The notes below the pieces were generated by a model. That model saw only the letters and a program-made list of their open reading frames with translations, was not told the origin of the DNA and searched no databases. Positions 28,117 through 37,480 of a stretch of DNA of 64,000 nt are shown here, in pieces. Every line of letters begins with the position of its first letter. The stretch's first letter is position 1. Location of the stretch: assembly GCF_007830635.1 (NCBI RefSeq), contig NZ_VLLA01000015.1:62001-126000 (forward strand). The letters are read 5' to 3'. This DNA is from Bradyrhizobium huanghuaihaiense (GTDB taxonomy: Bacteria; Pseudomonadota; Alphaproteobacteria; Rhizobiales; Xanthobacteraceae). The translations under genes were made by a program, and so were the position numbers.

Positions 28117-28812
28117 CTAGCCTTGCTCGCCGGCTTTCGGTTTCCGCAGCAGATACGTGCCGTGCATCGGTGCGTGGTAGTCGGCCGAGACCAGCGTGAA
28201 GCCGACGTCGGTCAGCATCCGCTCCATCACCCAGCCGAAGGTGGAATATTCGTCGCGCATATGCGTCACCACGCCCTCGCGCGAGAAATCGTGGTTCTTG
28301 ATCTGGAAGTCGGCCCATTGCTCAACGTCGCGCTCGACGGCGTCAGGCATCGACGCATAGACGATGTCGCGCAAGTAGAAGCTCGCACCCGGCTTCAGCG
28401 CGCGATAGATCCGCGACATCGCCACCGCCTTCCAGAAATCCGGCAGATGGTGCAGCGTGAACTCGCTGACGATGAGGTCATAGGATTCCGGCCGATAGGC
28501 GAAGCTGAGCAGGCCGGCGGACTGGGTGCGCACGGGCGCCTTGCGGTCGCGTGCGTAGATCTCGGCGAGCGCCAGCATCGCCGGCGAGATGTCGATGGCG
28601 TCGACCTCGGCGCCCATCAGCGCCGCTTCGGTGGCGAGCACGCCGTTGCCGCAGCCGATGTCGGCGATGCGCCAGCCGCGCTGGACCCCGAGCATTTTCA
28701 GCGCGGCGCGCGCCCGCAGATCGGCATCGTCATGGTTGTCGTAGATCGACGCCACGGCGGGTTCGATCCCCATCCGGTTCCGCTCGTTGTAGTACCAGTC
28801 GCGCGCCAGCAT
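28117..28812 (-). CDS. Class I SAM-dependent methyltransferase
   Basis: Methyltransferase of 231 residues. Motif I IADIGCGNG is near residues 49-57, the acidic end of strand 2 is VDAIDISPAM near 70-79, motif IV region SYDLIVSEFTLHHLPDFWKA near 110-128 and a post-motif GASFYLRDIVY near 145. Cytoplasmic; substrate not identified. Its start is three bases after the ilvH stop, so it is very likely in the ilvI-ilvH transcript, a placement that suggests but does not prove a link to branched-chain metabolism. Confidence 0.87.
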   Translation of the reverse strand: MLARDWYYNERNRMGIEPAVASIYDNHDDADLRARAALKMLGVQRGWRIADIGCGNGVLATEAALMGAEVDAIDISPAMLALAEIYARDRKAPVRTQSAGLLSFAYRPESYDLIVSEFTLHHLPDFWKAVAMSRIYRALKPGASFYLRDIVYASMPDAVERDVEQWADFQIKNHDFSREGVVTHMRDEYSTFGWVMERMLTDVGFTLVSADYHAPMHGTYLLRKPKAGEQG

Positions 28813-28815
28813 GGC

Positions 28816-29358
28816 TCACATCCCTTCAGGCCCGCGACCGATCGCGGCAACACCCGTACGCGACACCTCGACAAGGCCGAGCGGGCGCATCAGATCGATA
28901 TATTGATTGATCTTGTCCGTATTGCCTGTGATCTCGAACACAAAGCTCTCGGTGGTGGCGTCGATCACCCGGGCGCGGAACGCGTCCGCGAGCCTGAGCG
29001 CCTCGACCCGATGCTCGCCCTGCCCGCGCACCTTCACCATCGCGAGCTCGCGCTCGATCGAGCGCTTGGTCTGGGTCATGTCGACGACCTGGTAGACCGG
29101 GATCATGCGGTCGAGCTGGTTCTTGATCTGCGCGATCACCATCGGCGTACCCGTGGTGACGATGGTGATGCGCGACAGATGCTTCTGGGCCTCGGTCTCC
29201 GAGACCGTGAGGCTCTCGATGTTGTAGCCGCGACCCGAGAACAGGCCGATGACGCGCGCAAGCACGCCCGGCTCGTTCTGCACGAGCACCGCAAGCGTGT
29301 GCGTCTCGTTGGGATCGTGGCGGTCCTCGATGAAATAGGCGGATGCGGGCTGGTTCAT
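28816..29358 (-). CDS. ilvH: Acetolactate synthase small (regulatory) subunit
   Basis: Regulatory subunit of acetohydroxyacid synthase, 180 residues. The N-terminal ACT domain is visible as HTLAVLVQNEPGVLARVIGLFSGRGYNIESL near 20-50, the valine-binding part, followed by the ALS_ss C-terminal domain. Start ATG 29358 follows GAGGGGA and fits the family; an upstream frame is shadow. It lies 23 bases after the threonine dehydratase gene, which is inserted between the two AHAS subunit genes. Confidence 0.96.
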   Translation of the reverse strand: MNQPASAYFIEDRHDPNETHTLAVLVQNEPGVLARVIGLFSGRGYNIESLTVSETEAQKHLSRITIVTTGTPMVIAQIKNQLDRMIPVYQVVDMTQTKRSIERELAMVKVRGQGEHRVEALRLADAFRARVIDATTESFVFEITGNTDKINQYIDLMRPLGLVEVSRTGVAAIGRGPEGM

Positions 29359-29381
29359 TGTCGTCCCCTCTTGTCTCTCCG

Positions 29382-30353
29382 TCACGCCATCGCTGGCGCG
29401 TCCGTCCCGACCCAACGGCGGAACAGATCGAAATCGATATTGCCGCCGGACAGCACGAGACCGACGCGCTTGCCCTTCAGCTTGCTCTTTTCCTGCAGCG
29501 CCGCGGCAAGCGCGGCAGCACCTGCGCCTTCGGCGAGATTGTGCGTATCGGTCCAGTAGGCGCGGATCGCGGCGGCAACCTCGTCGTCGGCGACCTCTAC
29601 GATGCGCGAGGCGCCCTTGCGGATCAGCGCGAACGCATCCTCGTCGGGGATGCGCGTCGCCATGCCGTCTGCGAGTGTATTGGCAGTCTCGGTCGTCACG
29701 ATCTTGCCGGCCGCCAACGACAGCGCATAGGACGGCGCTTCCGTCGACTGCACACCGACGATCTCGGTCTTCAGGCCGAGCAGGTCGCGCGCCATGATGC
29801 AGCCGCAGATGCCGGAGCCCTGCCCGATCGGCACATAGAGGATGTCGAGATCGGGCGCGGACCTGAACAGCTCCAGCGCGTAGGTCGCGACACCCAGCAC
29901 GAGGTCCGGATGGAACGACGGCACCATGTGGAGCCCGGCGAACTGCGCGCGGCGCTCGGCTTCCTCGCGTGCCGCCTGAAAGTCCTCGCCGTGCTCGACG
30001 AGCTCGGCACCAAAAGCCGTCATCGCGCGGTTCTTCTCGACCGAATTGCCGCGCGGCACATAGATCACCGCCGGCACGCCGTGGCGGCTCGCGGCAAAGG
30101 CCAGGCTCTGACCGTGATTGCCGCGCGTCGCCGAGATGATGCCCGGCGTGTTCGGCCGCTCGCGCTTCAGCCGGTCGAGATAGACGAGCCCGCCGCGCAC
30201 CTTGAAGGCGCCGATCGGCGTGTGGTTCTCGTGCTTGACCACGACCTCGGTGCCGAGGCGTTCAGCGAGCAGCGGCCAGCCGCGCGCCGGCGTTGCCGGC
30301 ACCGCCTGCCCCACGATCGCATGTGCGCGCTCGAGCTCCCTAAGGTCGAACAT
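29382..30353 (-). CDS. Threonine/serine dehydratase without ACT domain
   Basis: PLP fold-type II enzyme, 323 residues. The PLP lysine is in PIGAFKVRGG near residue 51, the phosphate-binding loop is seen as GSGICGC near 178 and the substrate loop ATRGNHGQS near 78. It has no C-terminal regulatory ACT domain, unlike biosynthetic IlvA (about 510 residues), so it would not show isoleucine inhibition through such a domain. Located between ilvI and ilvH it could supply 2-ketobutyrate for isoleucine. A threo-hydroxyaspartate or serine substrate is also possible for this length class. Start is ATG 30353, four bases after the ilvI stop. Confidence 0.88.
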   Translation of the reverse strand: MFDLRELERAHAIVGQAVPATPARGWPLLAERLGTEVVVKHENHTPIGAFKVRGGLVYLDRLKRERPNTPGIISATRGNHGQSLAFAASRHGVPAVIYVPRGNSVEKNRAMTAFGAELVEHGEDFQAAREEAERRAQFAGLHMVPSFHPDLVLGVATYALELFRSAPDLDILYVPIGQGSGICGCIMARDLLGLKTEIVGVQSTEAPSYALSLAAGKIVTTETANTLADGMATRIPDEDAFALIRKGASRIVEVADDEVAAAIRAYWTDTHNLAEGAGAAALAAALQEKSKLKGKRVGLVLSGGNIDFDLFRRWVGTDAPAMA

Positions 30354-30357
30354 GGCC

Positions 30358-32133
30358 TCACACCAGCGCCTTGCCGCCGGCGAACGCCTTGGCGGTGGCT
30401 TCGTCGTTGGCCTGCTCCGGCAGCAACATCTCGTTGTGCGCCTTGCCGGAGGGGATCATCGGGAAGCAGTTTTCGAGCGCGGCGACGCGGCAGTCGAACA
30501 GCACCGGGCGCTTGACCGAGATCATCTCCTGGATCGCGCCATCGAGATCGCCCGGCTTGTGCACCTGGAGGCCGACGGCGCCATAGGCTTCCGCGAGCTT
30601 GACGAAGTCCGGCAGCGCCTCGGAATAGGAATGCGACAGGCGGTTGCCGTGGAGCAGCTGCTGCCATTGGCGCACCATGCCCATGTACTGGTTGTTGAGG
30701 ATGAAGATCTTGATCGGAAGCTCGTACTGCACCGCCGTCGACATCTCCTGCATCGTCATCTGCACCGAGGCGTCGCCTGCGATGTCGATAACGAGGCTGT
30801 CGGGATGCGCAACCTGCACGCCGACCGCGGCCGGCAGGCCGTAGCCCATGGTGCCGAGACCGCCCGACGTCATCCAGCGATGCGGCTCCTCGAAGCCGTA
30901 GAACTGCGCGGCCCACATCTGGTGCTGGCCGACCTCGGTCGTGATGTACGTATCCTTGCCGCGCGTCGCCTCGAACAGGCTCTGGATCGCGTGCTGCGGC
31001 AGGATGACGTCGTTACTCTTCTTGTAATAGAGCGAGTTGCGGGCGCGCCACTGCGCGATCTGCTGCCACCACGACTTGACGTCCGGCTTCTTCGCCTCCG
31101 CCTTGAACACCTGGAGGATGTCGCCAAGGATGTTGCCGCAGTCGCCGATGATCGGCACGTCGACACGGATGTTCTTGTTGATCGAGGACGGATCGATGTC
31201 GATGTGGATCTTCTTCGAGCCGGGCGAGAACGCATCGACGCGGCCGGTGATGCGGTCGTCGAAGCGCGCGCCGACGCACAGCATGACGTCGCAATCATGC
31301 ATCGTCATGTTGGCTTCGTAGGTGCCGTGCATGCCGAGCATGCCGAGCCAGTTCTTGCCCGAGGCCGGATAGGCGCCGAGGCCCATCAGCGTGGAGGTGA
31401 TCGGAAAACCGGTGACCTCGACCAGCTCGCGCAGCAACCTGGTCGCTTCGGGGCCGGAATTGATCACGCCGCCGCCGCTGTAGATCACGGGACGCTTGGC
31501 GTTCGCGAGCAGCGCGACCGCCTTACGGATCTGCGTCGCATCGCCCTTGACGCGCGGCGCGTAGGAGCGGTGCACGTCGGACTTGCGCGGCGGATGATAG
31601 GTGCCGGTCGCGAACTGCACGTCCTTGGGCACGTCGACCAGCACCGGGCCGGGACGGCCCGAGGTCGCAACGTAGAAGGCCTCATGCAGGACTTTCGCGA
31701 GGTCGTTGACGTCGCGCACGAGCCAGTTGTGCTTGGTGCAGGGACGCGTGATGCCGACGGTGTCGCATTCCTGGAAGGCGTCGTTGCCGATCAGATGCGT
31801 CGGCACCTGGCCGGAGATGCAGACCAGCGGGATGGAGTCCATCAGGGCATCGGTCAGCGGCGTCACCATGTTGGTGGCACCGGGTCCGGAGGTCACCAGC
31901 GCAACACCGGGCTTGCCGGTCGAGCGCGCATAGCCCTCGGCGGCATGGCCCGCGCCCTGCTCGTGGCGGACCAGGATGTGCTGGACCTCGCTCTGCTGGA
32001 AGATCTCGTCGTAGATCGGAAGCACCGCGCCGCCGGGATAGCCGAAAATGTCGGTCACGCCGTGATCGATGAGCGCGCGGACGATCATCGCGGCGCCGGT
32101 CATCTGGTTCGGATCGTGGCTCTTGTCGCTCAT
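30358..32133 (-). CDS. ilvI: Acetolactate synthase large (catalytic) subunit
   Basis: Catalytic subunit of acetohydroxyacid synthase, 591 residues, ThDP- and FAD-dependent, first common step of valine, leucine and isoleucine synthesis. The catalytic Glu is in HEQGAGHAAEGYAR near residue 57; the ThDP motif begins GDASVQMTMQEMSTAVQYELPI near 456 and ends at NNQYMGM. In order: TPP-N, central FAD domain, TPP-C. The start codon follows CCGGAG. It is preceded by a leader peptide and attenuator (32186-32304), so it is the first structural gene of the operon. Confidence 0.96.
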   Translation of the reverse strand: MSDKSHDPNQMTGAAMIVRALIDHGVTDIFGYPGGAVLPIYDEIFQQSEVQHILVRHEQGAGHAAEGYARSTGKPGVALVTSGPGATNMVTPLTDALMDSIPLVCISGQVPTHLIGNDAFQECDTVGITRPCTKHNWLVRDVNDLAKVLHEAFYVATSGRPGPVLVDVPKDVQFATGTYHPPRKSDVHRSYAPRVKGDATQIRKAVALLANAKRPVIYSGGGVINSGPEATRLLRELVEVTGFPITSTLMGLGAYPASGKNWLGMLGMHGTYEANMTMHDCDVMLCVGARFDDRITGRVDAFSPGSKKIHIDIDPSSINKNIRVDVPIIGDCGNILGDILQVFKAEAKKPDVKSWWQQIAQWRARNSLYYKKSNDVILPQHAIQSLFEATRGKDTYITTEVGQHQMWAAQFYGFEEPHRWMTSGGLGTMGYGLPAAVGVQVAHPDSLVIDIAGDASVQMTMQEMSTAVQYELPIKIFILNNQYMGMVRQWQQLLHGNRLSHSYSEALPDFVKLAEAYGAVGLQVHKPGDLDGAIQEMISVKRPVLFDCRVAALENCFPMIPSGKAHNEMLLPEQANDEATAKAFAGGKALV

Positions 32134-32185
32134 TGGCTTGCTCCGGATGCGCTGTTGTCAGCGGCTTCGTTCTGGGTTCGGGAAA

Positions 32186-32265
32186 TAAAAAAGGCCCCGA
32201 AGAGGGCCCATGCACACCGCCTGTCTTGTGGATGGCAGCTAGCCATCCCCGGCGGTGTGCCTGGG
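32186..32265 (-). terminator. ilv transcription attenuator: terminator and competing hairpin
   Basis: Read on the minus strand. A GGCCC-TCTTCG-GGGCC hairpin (32193-32208) is followed by TTTTTTATTT, an intrinsic terminator ending 53 bases before ilvI. Upstream, GCACACCGCC (32251-32260), in the last codons of the leader peptide, pairs perfectly with GGCGGTGTGC (32212-32221), and inside it GGATGGC (32242-32248) pairs with GCCATCC (32230-32236). The outer pairing can extend as CCCA/TGGG to 32207, overlapping the terminator's 5' arm by two bases, so the two structures can compete. This is the logic of translational attenuation. Confidence 0.85.
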
Positions 32266-32304
32266 TACGACGGCGATAAGGAGTTTGGTAATAATGTTAC
32301 GCAT
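32239..32304 (-). CDS. ilv operon leader peptide
   Basis: Short frame of 21 codons beginning MRNIITKLLIAVV; residues 4-13 contain three Ile, two Leu and two Val. It ends at TAG inside the attenuator's inner hairpin. Ribosome stalling at these codons when charged Ile, Leu or Val tRNA is scarce would expose the antiterminating pairing and let RNA polymerase reach ilvI. It starts about 26 bases after the predicted transcription start. The ribosome site is weak by eye (GGGAAG at a distance). Confidence 0.87.
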   Translation of the reverse strand: MRNIITKLLIAVVPRHTAGDG

Positions 32305-32336
32305 GGCAGGCGCCCGGCTTCCCAAAGGTTGCGCGA

Positions 32337-32364
32337 AACATAGCGGCCAAAGCCCGGATGTCAA
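32337..32364 (-). promoter_or_regulatory. Sigma-70-type promoter of the ilv operon
   Basis: On the minus strand, TTGACA (32364-32359), a 16-base spacer and TATGTT (32342-32337). The -35 is a perfect consensus. A start near 32330 would place the leader peptide ATG about 26 bases into the transcript. Confidence 0.75.
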
Positions 32365-32636
32365 GGCAATGTGGCCGTTCCCGCGCGATTTTGGCAGTGT
32401 AGCGGCGTTCCCGGGGTTCGGCGAGAGGTAAATTCGGGAACCCGGCACAAATGCGCGTCAGCGCCTCCCCCCGACGTCGTTCCGGGGCGATGCGAAGCAT
32501 CGAGCCCGGAATCCAGAGCCACAGGCCGTCCTGAGGTCCGAGGTAGGTGCCGGCAGCCATCGCCACTGAGGGCCTGGGGTTATGGATTCCGGGCTCGCGC
32601 TGCGCGCGCCCCCGGAATGACGACAGAACGAGGCTC
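32365..32636. other. Intergenic region between miaA end and ilv promoter
   Basis: Mostly occupied by the composite inverted repeat at 32474-32624. No gene seen. Confidence 0.55.
32474..32624. repeat. Composite extragenic inverted repeat, TCCGGG family
   Basis: About 40-base imperfect outer arms: left CGTCGTTCCGGGG through AGCCCGGAATCCA, right TGGATTCCGGGCT through CCCCCGGAATGACG. Each arm is itself a hairpin sharing the core of the CGTCATTCCGG family at 1693, 5437 and 25381. It begins 12 bases from the miaA stop. Confidence 0.82.
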
Positions 32637-33578
32637 TCACCTCTCGTCTCCGGCCGCGCTGACGCTGGCAGCTAACCATCCCCTCGCCTCTTCCGGCTTG
32701 ACCCACTCGAATTCCGGCAATTGGTGCCGGAACCAGGTGAACTGGCGCTTGGCGTAGTGGCGGGTGTCGGCGCGGCCGATCGTGGCGGCCTCGTCCAGGC
32801 TGAGCTCCCCGCGCAGATGCCGGATCAGGGCCGGCACGCCGTGGGCCTTCATCGCCGGCAGCAGCGGATCAAGACCGCGCGCGGCGAGCCGCTCGACCTC
32901 CCTCAGGGCGCCGCCCCCCAGCATGGCATCGAAGCGGGCGTCGATGCGGGCATAGAGGTCGTCGCGCCCAGGGGCGAGGAATACCGCGCGAAAACTGTCC
33001 CTCGGCAACAGCGGCGGCTGGCCCTCCTGGTGCCAATCCAGCAGCGAACGGCCGGTCGCCTCGACCACTTCGAGCGCGCGCGCGATGCGGGTGCGGTCGC
33101 GCAGGTTCAAGCGCCCGGCCGCGCGCGGATCGCGGGCAGCGAGTTCCGCATGCAGCGCCTCGACGCCATTCCGCTCCAGCCGCGCCCGCACGTCCTCGCG
33201 CAGATCGGCGGGGATGGGCGGCACCACGGAAAGGCCCGCCGTGAGCGCCTTGAAATAGAGCCCGGTGCCGCCGATGAAGATCGGCAGCCGGCCTTCGGCC
33301 CGCGCCTCCTCGAGCGCCTTCGCTGCGTCGGCAACCCAGGCCCCGGCCGAGAAATTGACGGCCGCATCGACATGGCCGTAGAGGCGATGCGGCGCTCGCG
33401 CCTCATCGCCATGGGTCGGACGTGCCGTGATGATGCGGAGGTCGCGATAGACCTGCATGGAATCGGCATTGATGACCGTGCCGCTCGCGCTGAGGGCAAG
33501 CTCGAGCGCCAGCGCCGACTTGCCGCTGGCGGTCGGGCCTGCGATAAGCACCGCCTTGCTCGAATGCCCCTCGCTCAC
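32637..33578 (-). CDS. miaA: tRNA dimethylallyltransferase
   Basis: MiaA, 313 residues, adds the dimethylallyl group to A37 of tRNAs reading codons that start with U. P-loop GPTASGKSALAL is at residues 14-25, then INADSMQVYRDLRIITARPT near 40-60 and FIGGTGLYFKALTAGL near 102-117; the DTRHYAKRQFTWFRHQ end (near 272) is also characteristic. The start is GTG 33578, preceded by GAGG. It is divergent from serB with only 11 bases between start codons. Confidence 0.96.
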   Translation of the reverse strand: MSEGHSSKAVLIAGPTASGKSALALELALSASGTVINADSMQVYRDLRIITARPTHGDEARAPHRLYGHVDAAVNFSAGAWVADAAKALEEARAEGRLPIFIGGTGLYFKALTAGLSVVPPIPADLREDVRARLERNGVEALHAELAARDPRAAGRLNLRDRTRIARALEVVEATGRSLLDWHQEGQPPLLPRDSFRAVFLAPGRDDLYARIDARFDAMLGGGALREVERLAARGLDPLLPAMKAHGVPALIRHLRGELSLDEAATIGRADTRHYAKRQFTWFRHQLPEFEWVKPEEARGWLAASVSAAGDER

Positions 33579-33589
33579 GAAAACCTCAA

Positions 33590-34495
<906 letters not shown>

Positions 34496-34526
34496 CCTCT
34501 GCAATCGTTGCTACACGCTCCGCAGC

Positions 34527-34618
34527 CGTAGGGTGGGCAAAGGCGCACTTGCGCCGTGCCCACCGCTCGTTGAGACGGCCGAAAGATGGTGGGCACGCTT
34601 CGCTTTGCCCACCCTACG
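34527..34618. repeat. Extragenic inverted repeat, CGTAGGGTGGGCAAAG family, copy 2
   Basis: Same 16-base arms and inner blocks as the element at 6969-7058, with a differing centre. It lies between the convergent ends of serB and degP. Confidence 0.9.
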
Positions 34619-34650
34619 AGACCATGCCGCGGTGCGAGACCCTGCCTCGA

Positions 34651-36162
34651 CTACTGCACGCTCAGCGCGACAAACCGCAGCTCGCCGTCGGCGTTCGAGA
34701 CCAGCAGCAGCACCGACTTCTTGCCGTCCTTCTTGAGCTGGTCGACGCGCTTCTGGATGTCGGCACCGCTGGAGACGGCTTCCTGCGCGACCTCGACGAT
34801 GACGTCGCCGGCCGAGAGACGCTTTTCGGCGGCATCCGAATTGGCGTCGACATTGGTGACGACCACGCCCTTGACGCTCTCCTTGATCTTGTAGCGCGTG
34901 CGCAGGTCCTTGTTCAGCGCCGCGAGATCGAGACCGAGCGCCTTCTGCGTCACCGGCTTCTCCGGCGCCGGCTCGTCGGTCTTCACCACGGCCTGCACCT
35001 TCTCGGGATCCTGCAGACGGCCGAGCGTGACCTTCTTGGTCTCTTCCTGGCCCTTGCGGATGATGACGACGTCGACCTCCTTGCCGACCGCGGTGTCGGC
35101 GACGACGCGGGACAGGTCCTTCGGATCCTTGACGTCCTTGCCGTCGAACTTGACGACGACGTCGCCGGGCTCGATGCCGGCGGGCTTGGCCGGGCCCTTG
35201 TCATCGACGCCGGCGACCAGCGCGCCGCGCGGCGGCTTGATGTTGAGGCTCTCGGCAATCTCGTCGGTGACGCTCTGGATGCGCACCCCCAGCCAGCCGC
35301 GGCGCAGCTCGCCGAACTGGCGGAGCTGGTCGACGACGCCCGCGACCGTCTTCGACGGCACGGCGAAGCCGATGCCGATCGAGCCGCCGGAGGGCGAGAT
35401 GATCAGGGTGTTGACGCCGATGACGTCGCCTTCGAGGTTGAACAGCGGGCCGCCGGAATTGCCGCGGTTGATGGCGGCGTCGGTCTGGATGTAGCTGTCA
35501 TAGGGACCGGAAGAGATGTCGCGGTTCTTGGCCGAGACGATGCCGGCCGTCACCGTTCCCCCCAGGCTGAAGGGATTGCCGATCGCGACCACCCAGTCGC
35601 CGAGGCGCAGCTTGTCGCTGTCGCCGAACTTCACCGCAACCAGCGGCTTGGTCGGCTTGAACTTCAGCACTGCGAGATCGGTCTTCTTGTCGACGCCGAC
35701 CAGCTCCGCCTTGATCTTGGTACCGTCGTTGAGGATGACGTTGATCTCGTCGGCGTCCGCGATGACGTGGTTGTTGGTGACGACGACGCCTGACGTGTCG
35801 ATGATGAAGCCGCTTCCGAGCGAGTTGGTCTTGCGCGGCGGCGGGCTGCTGCCGCTGTCGCCGCCCTTGCCGCCGCCACCGGGGCCCCTGCGGTTCTTGA
35901 AGAAGTCGTCGAAGAACTCCTCGAAGGGTGAGCCGGGCGGCAGCTGCGGCATGGTGTTGGCGCCGCCCTTGGCCTCGACAGTCTGCGAGGTCGAGATGTT
36001 GACGACCGCGTCGATCACCTTCTCGGCGACGTCGGCGATGCCCTCCGGCCCGCGCGCCTGAGCCGGGGTGCCAAGCGCGCCGAAAGCGCTGATGGCGAGC
36101 GCGGCCAGCCCAATTCGCACACCATGGCGCAAGCGGGTCGGGGCAATGATGGCAGCGGTCAT
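34651..36162 (-). CDS. degP: Periplasmic Do/DegP-like serine protease
   Basis: HtrA-family protease, 503 residues, with a signal peptide ending near AQA-RGP (residue 37). The catalytic triad is His in VVTNNHVIADA near 128, Asp in KKTDLAVLKF near 161 and Ser in RGNSGGPLFN near 235. A Gly-rich low-complexity loop (about 90-108) precedes the protease core. Two PDZ domains follow: about 285-375 and 405-503. It would degrade or refold misfolded periplasmic proteins. Downstream of hflK-hflC-DUF2065, an order conserved in this group. Confidence 0.94.
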   Translation of the reverse strand: MTAAIIAPTRLRHGVRIGLAALAISAFGALGTPAQARGPEGIADVAEKVIDAVVNISTSQTVEAKGGANTMPQLPPGSPFEEFFDDFFKNRRGPGGGGKGGDSGSSPPPRKTNSLGSGFIIDTSGVVVTNNHVIADADEINVILNDGTKIKAELVGVDKKTDLAVLKFKPTKPLVAVKFGDSDKLRLGDWVVAIGNPFSLGGTVTAGIVSAKNRDISSGPYDSYIQTDAAINRGNSGGPLFNLEGDVIGVNTLIISPSGGSIGIGFAVPSKTVAGVVDQLRQFGELRRGWLGVRIQSVTDEIAESLNIKPPRGALVAGVDDKGPAKPAGIEPGDVVVKFDGKDVKDPKDLSRVVADTAVGKEVDVVIIRKGQEETKKVTLGRLQDPEKVQAVVKTDEPAPEKPVTQKALGLDLAALNKDLRTRYKIKESVKGVVVTNVDANSDAAEKRLSAGDVIVEVAQEAVSSGADIQKRVDQLKKDGKKSVLLLVSNADGELRFVALSVQ

Positions 36163-36306
36163 TGTGATCTCCAGAGAAATAAGGATTCGGCGCCAGACTG
36201 CGCTCGAACGGGGGCACGGCGCAAGCGCGGACCTTAACGGGTCTCAAGACCCGGATAATATGGCGAAAACCGGCTTCTCGCCTTCACTTTGGCGTTGGCT
36301 CTTCGG

Positions 36307-36513
36307 CTAAATCGGACGGCGCATCACCCAGATCAGGATCAGGCCGACGACGGCCGAACCGATCCCGACCGCTCGCAGGATGTGGTCGGGAGTGGCCATC
36401 GCACTCTTCATGGCCTTGCGCATCCAGTTTGGACTTGCCGCAAACATCAAGCCTTCCAGCACGAACAGGATGCCCAAGCCGATGAGGAAGTCGGCGAACG
36501 CAATGGACCTCAT
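36307..36513 (-). CDS. DUF2065 family small membrane protein
   Basis: Protein of 68 residues with two hydrophobic helices: FLIGLGILFVLEGLMFA near 8-24 and AVGIGSAVVGLILIWVM near 48-64, separated by a basic loop. This matches the DUF2065 family (E. coli YjeT), usually next to hflK-hflC as here. Start ATG 36513 has GGGAGG about ten bases upstream. Role unknown; context suggests a small accessory to the HflKC complex. Confidence 0.88.
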   Translation of the reverse strand: MRSIAFADFLIGLGILFVLEGLMFAASPNWMRKAMKSAMATPDHILRAVGIGSAVVGLILIWVMRRPI

Positions 36514-36583
36514 CGGATTGGAACCTCCCGTAGTGCTGTTCTTGTCTGGACGAAGGGCGGCAGAACTGCCGCCCCTGTCTAGC

Positions 36584-37480
36584 TTAAGGCTTCGCCGGCG
36601 TCTCGGCCGCCCTCTTGCCGGTCGGGTTACCGAAATACCGGAAGAAATCCGACTCCGGCCGCAGCAGGAAGCGGGTGTCGTTCGCACGCAGCCCGTTCTC
36701 GTATGCCGTCATCGACCGGTAGAAGTAGAAGAAGTCGGCATCCTTGCTATAGGCCTCGGCGAATAGGCGGTTGCGCTCGGCATCGCCCGCGCCGCGGGTC
36801 TGGTCGGCCTGCGAATTGGCTTCCGCGATGATCACGGTCGCCTCGCGGTCGGCCTTGGAGCGGATCTCCTGCGCCTTCTGGCCGCCCTGCGCGCGGAACT
36901 CGGCGGCCTCGCGCTCGCGCTCGGTCTTCATGCGCAGATAGACCGCCTGGCTGTTCTGCTCCGGCAGGTCGGCGCGCCGGATCCGGACGTCCACCACCTG
37001 GATGCCGTAGCCGTCGGCCTCGCGATCGAGCTGGTCGCGGATGCGCTGCATCAGCTTCTCGCGATCGTCGCGCACCACGTTGATGAAGGTGACCTCGCCG
37101 AGCACGCGGCGCAGCGCCGCGTTCAGGAGCGTGGTGAGCTGGATGTTGGCAGCCTGGATCGAGCCGACGCTCTGATAGAAGCGCAGCGCGTCCTTGATGC
37201 GGTAGCGCGCGAAGGCGTCGACCACGAGCCGCTTCTGGTCGGACGCGATCGCTTCTTGCGACGGGTTCTCCAGATCGAGAATCCGCTTGTCGATGTTGAT
37301 CACCGAATTCCACGGCGCCTTGAAGTGCAGGCCCGGGGCGGTGACGACGTCGACGGGCTTGCCGAACTGCAGCACGATGGTCTGTTCGGTCTGTTGCACC
37401 GTGAACAGCGACATGTAGCCGACAATCACGACGAGCAGGAGACCGAGCAGCGTGACGATACCTGTGACCGGAGACCTCAT
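36584..37480 (-). CDS. hflC: HflC, SPFH-domain membrane protease regulator
   Basis: Membrane protein of 298 residues, with one N-terminal helix (about 5-25) and a periplasm-facing SPFH/band-7 domain starting VQQTEQTIVLQFGKPV. A coiled-coil-like segment (about 190-250, AAEFRAQGGQKAQEIRSKADREATVI) follows. Forms a large complex with HflK around FtsH and modulates it. The start overlaps the hflK stop (ATGA). Confidence 0.95.
   Translation of the reverse strand: MRSPVTGIVTLLGLLLVVIVGYMSLFTVQQTEQTIVLQFGKPVDVVTAPGLHFKAPWNSVINIDKRILDLENPSQEAIASDQKRLVVDAFARYRIKDALRFYQSVGSIQAANIQLTTLLNAALRRVLGEVTFINVVRDDREKLMQRIRDQLDREADGYGIQVVDVRIRRADLPEQNSQAVYLRMKTEREREAAEFRAQGGQKAQEIRSKADREATVIIAEANSQADQTRGAGDAERNRLFAEAYSKDADFFYFYRSMTAYENGLRANDTRFLLRPESDFFRYFGNPTGKRAAETPAKP

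Noticed and set aside
30202..32343. Long plus-strand open frame of about 710 codons opposite ilvI
   Set aside because: Antisense to acetolactate synthase; Asp/Arg/His-rich composition typical of a shadow frame.
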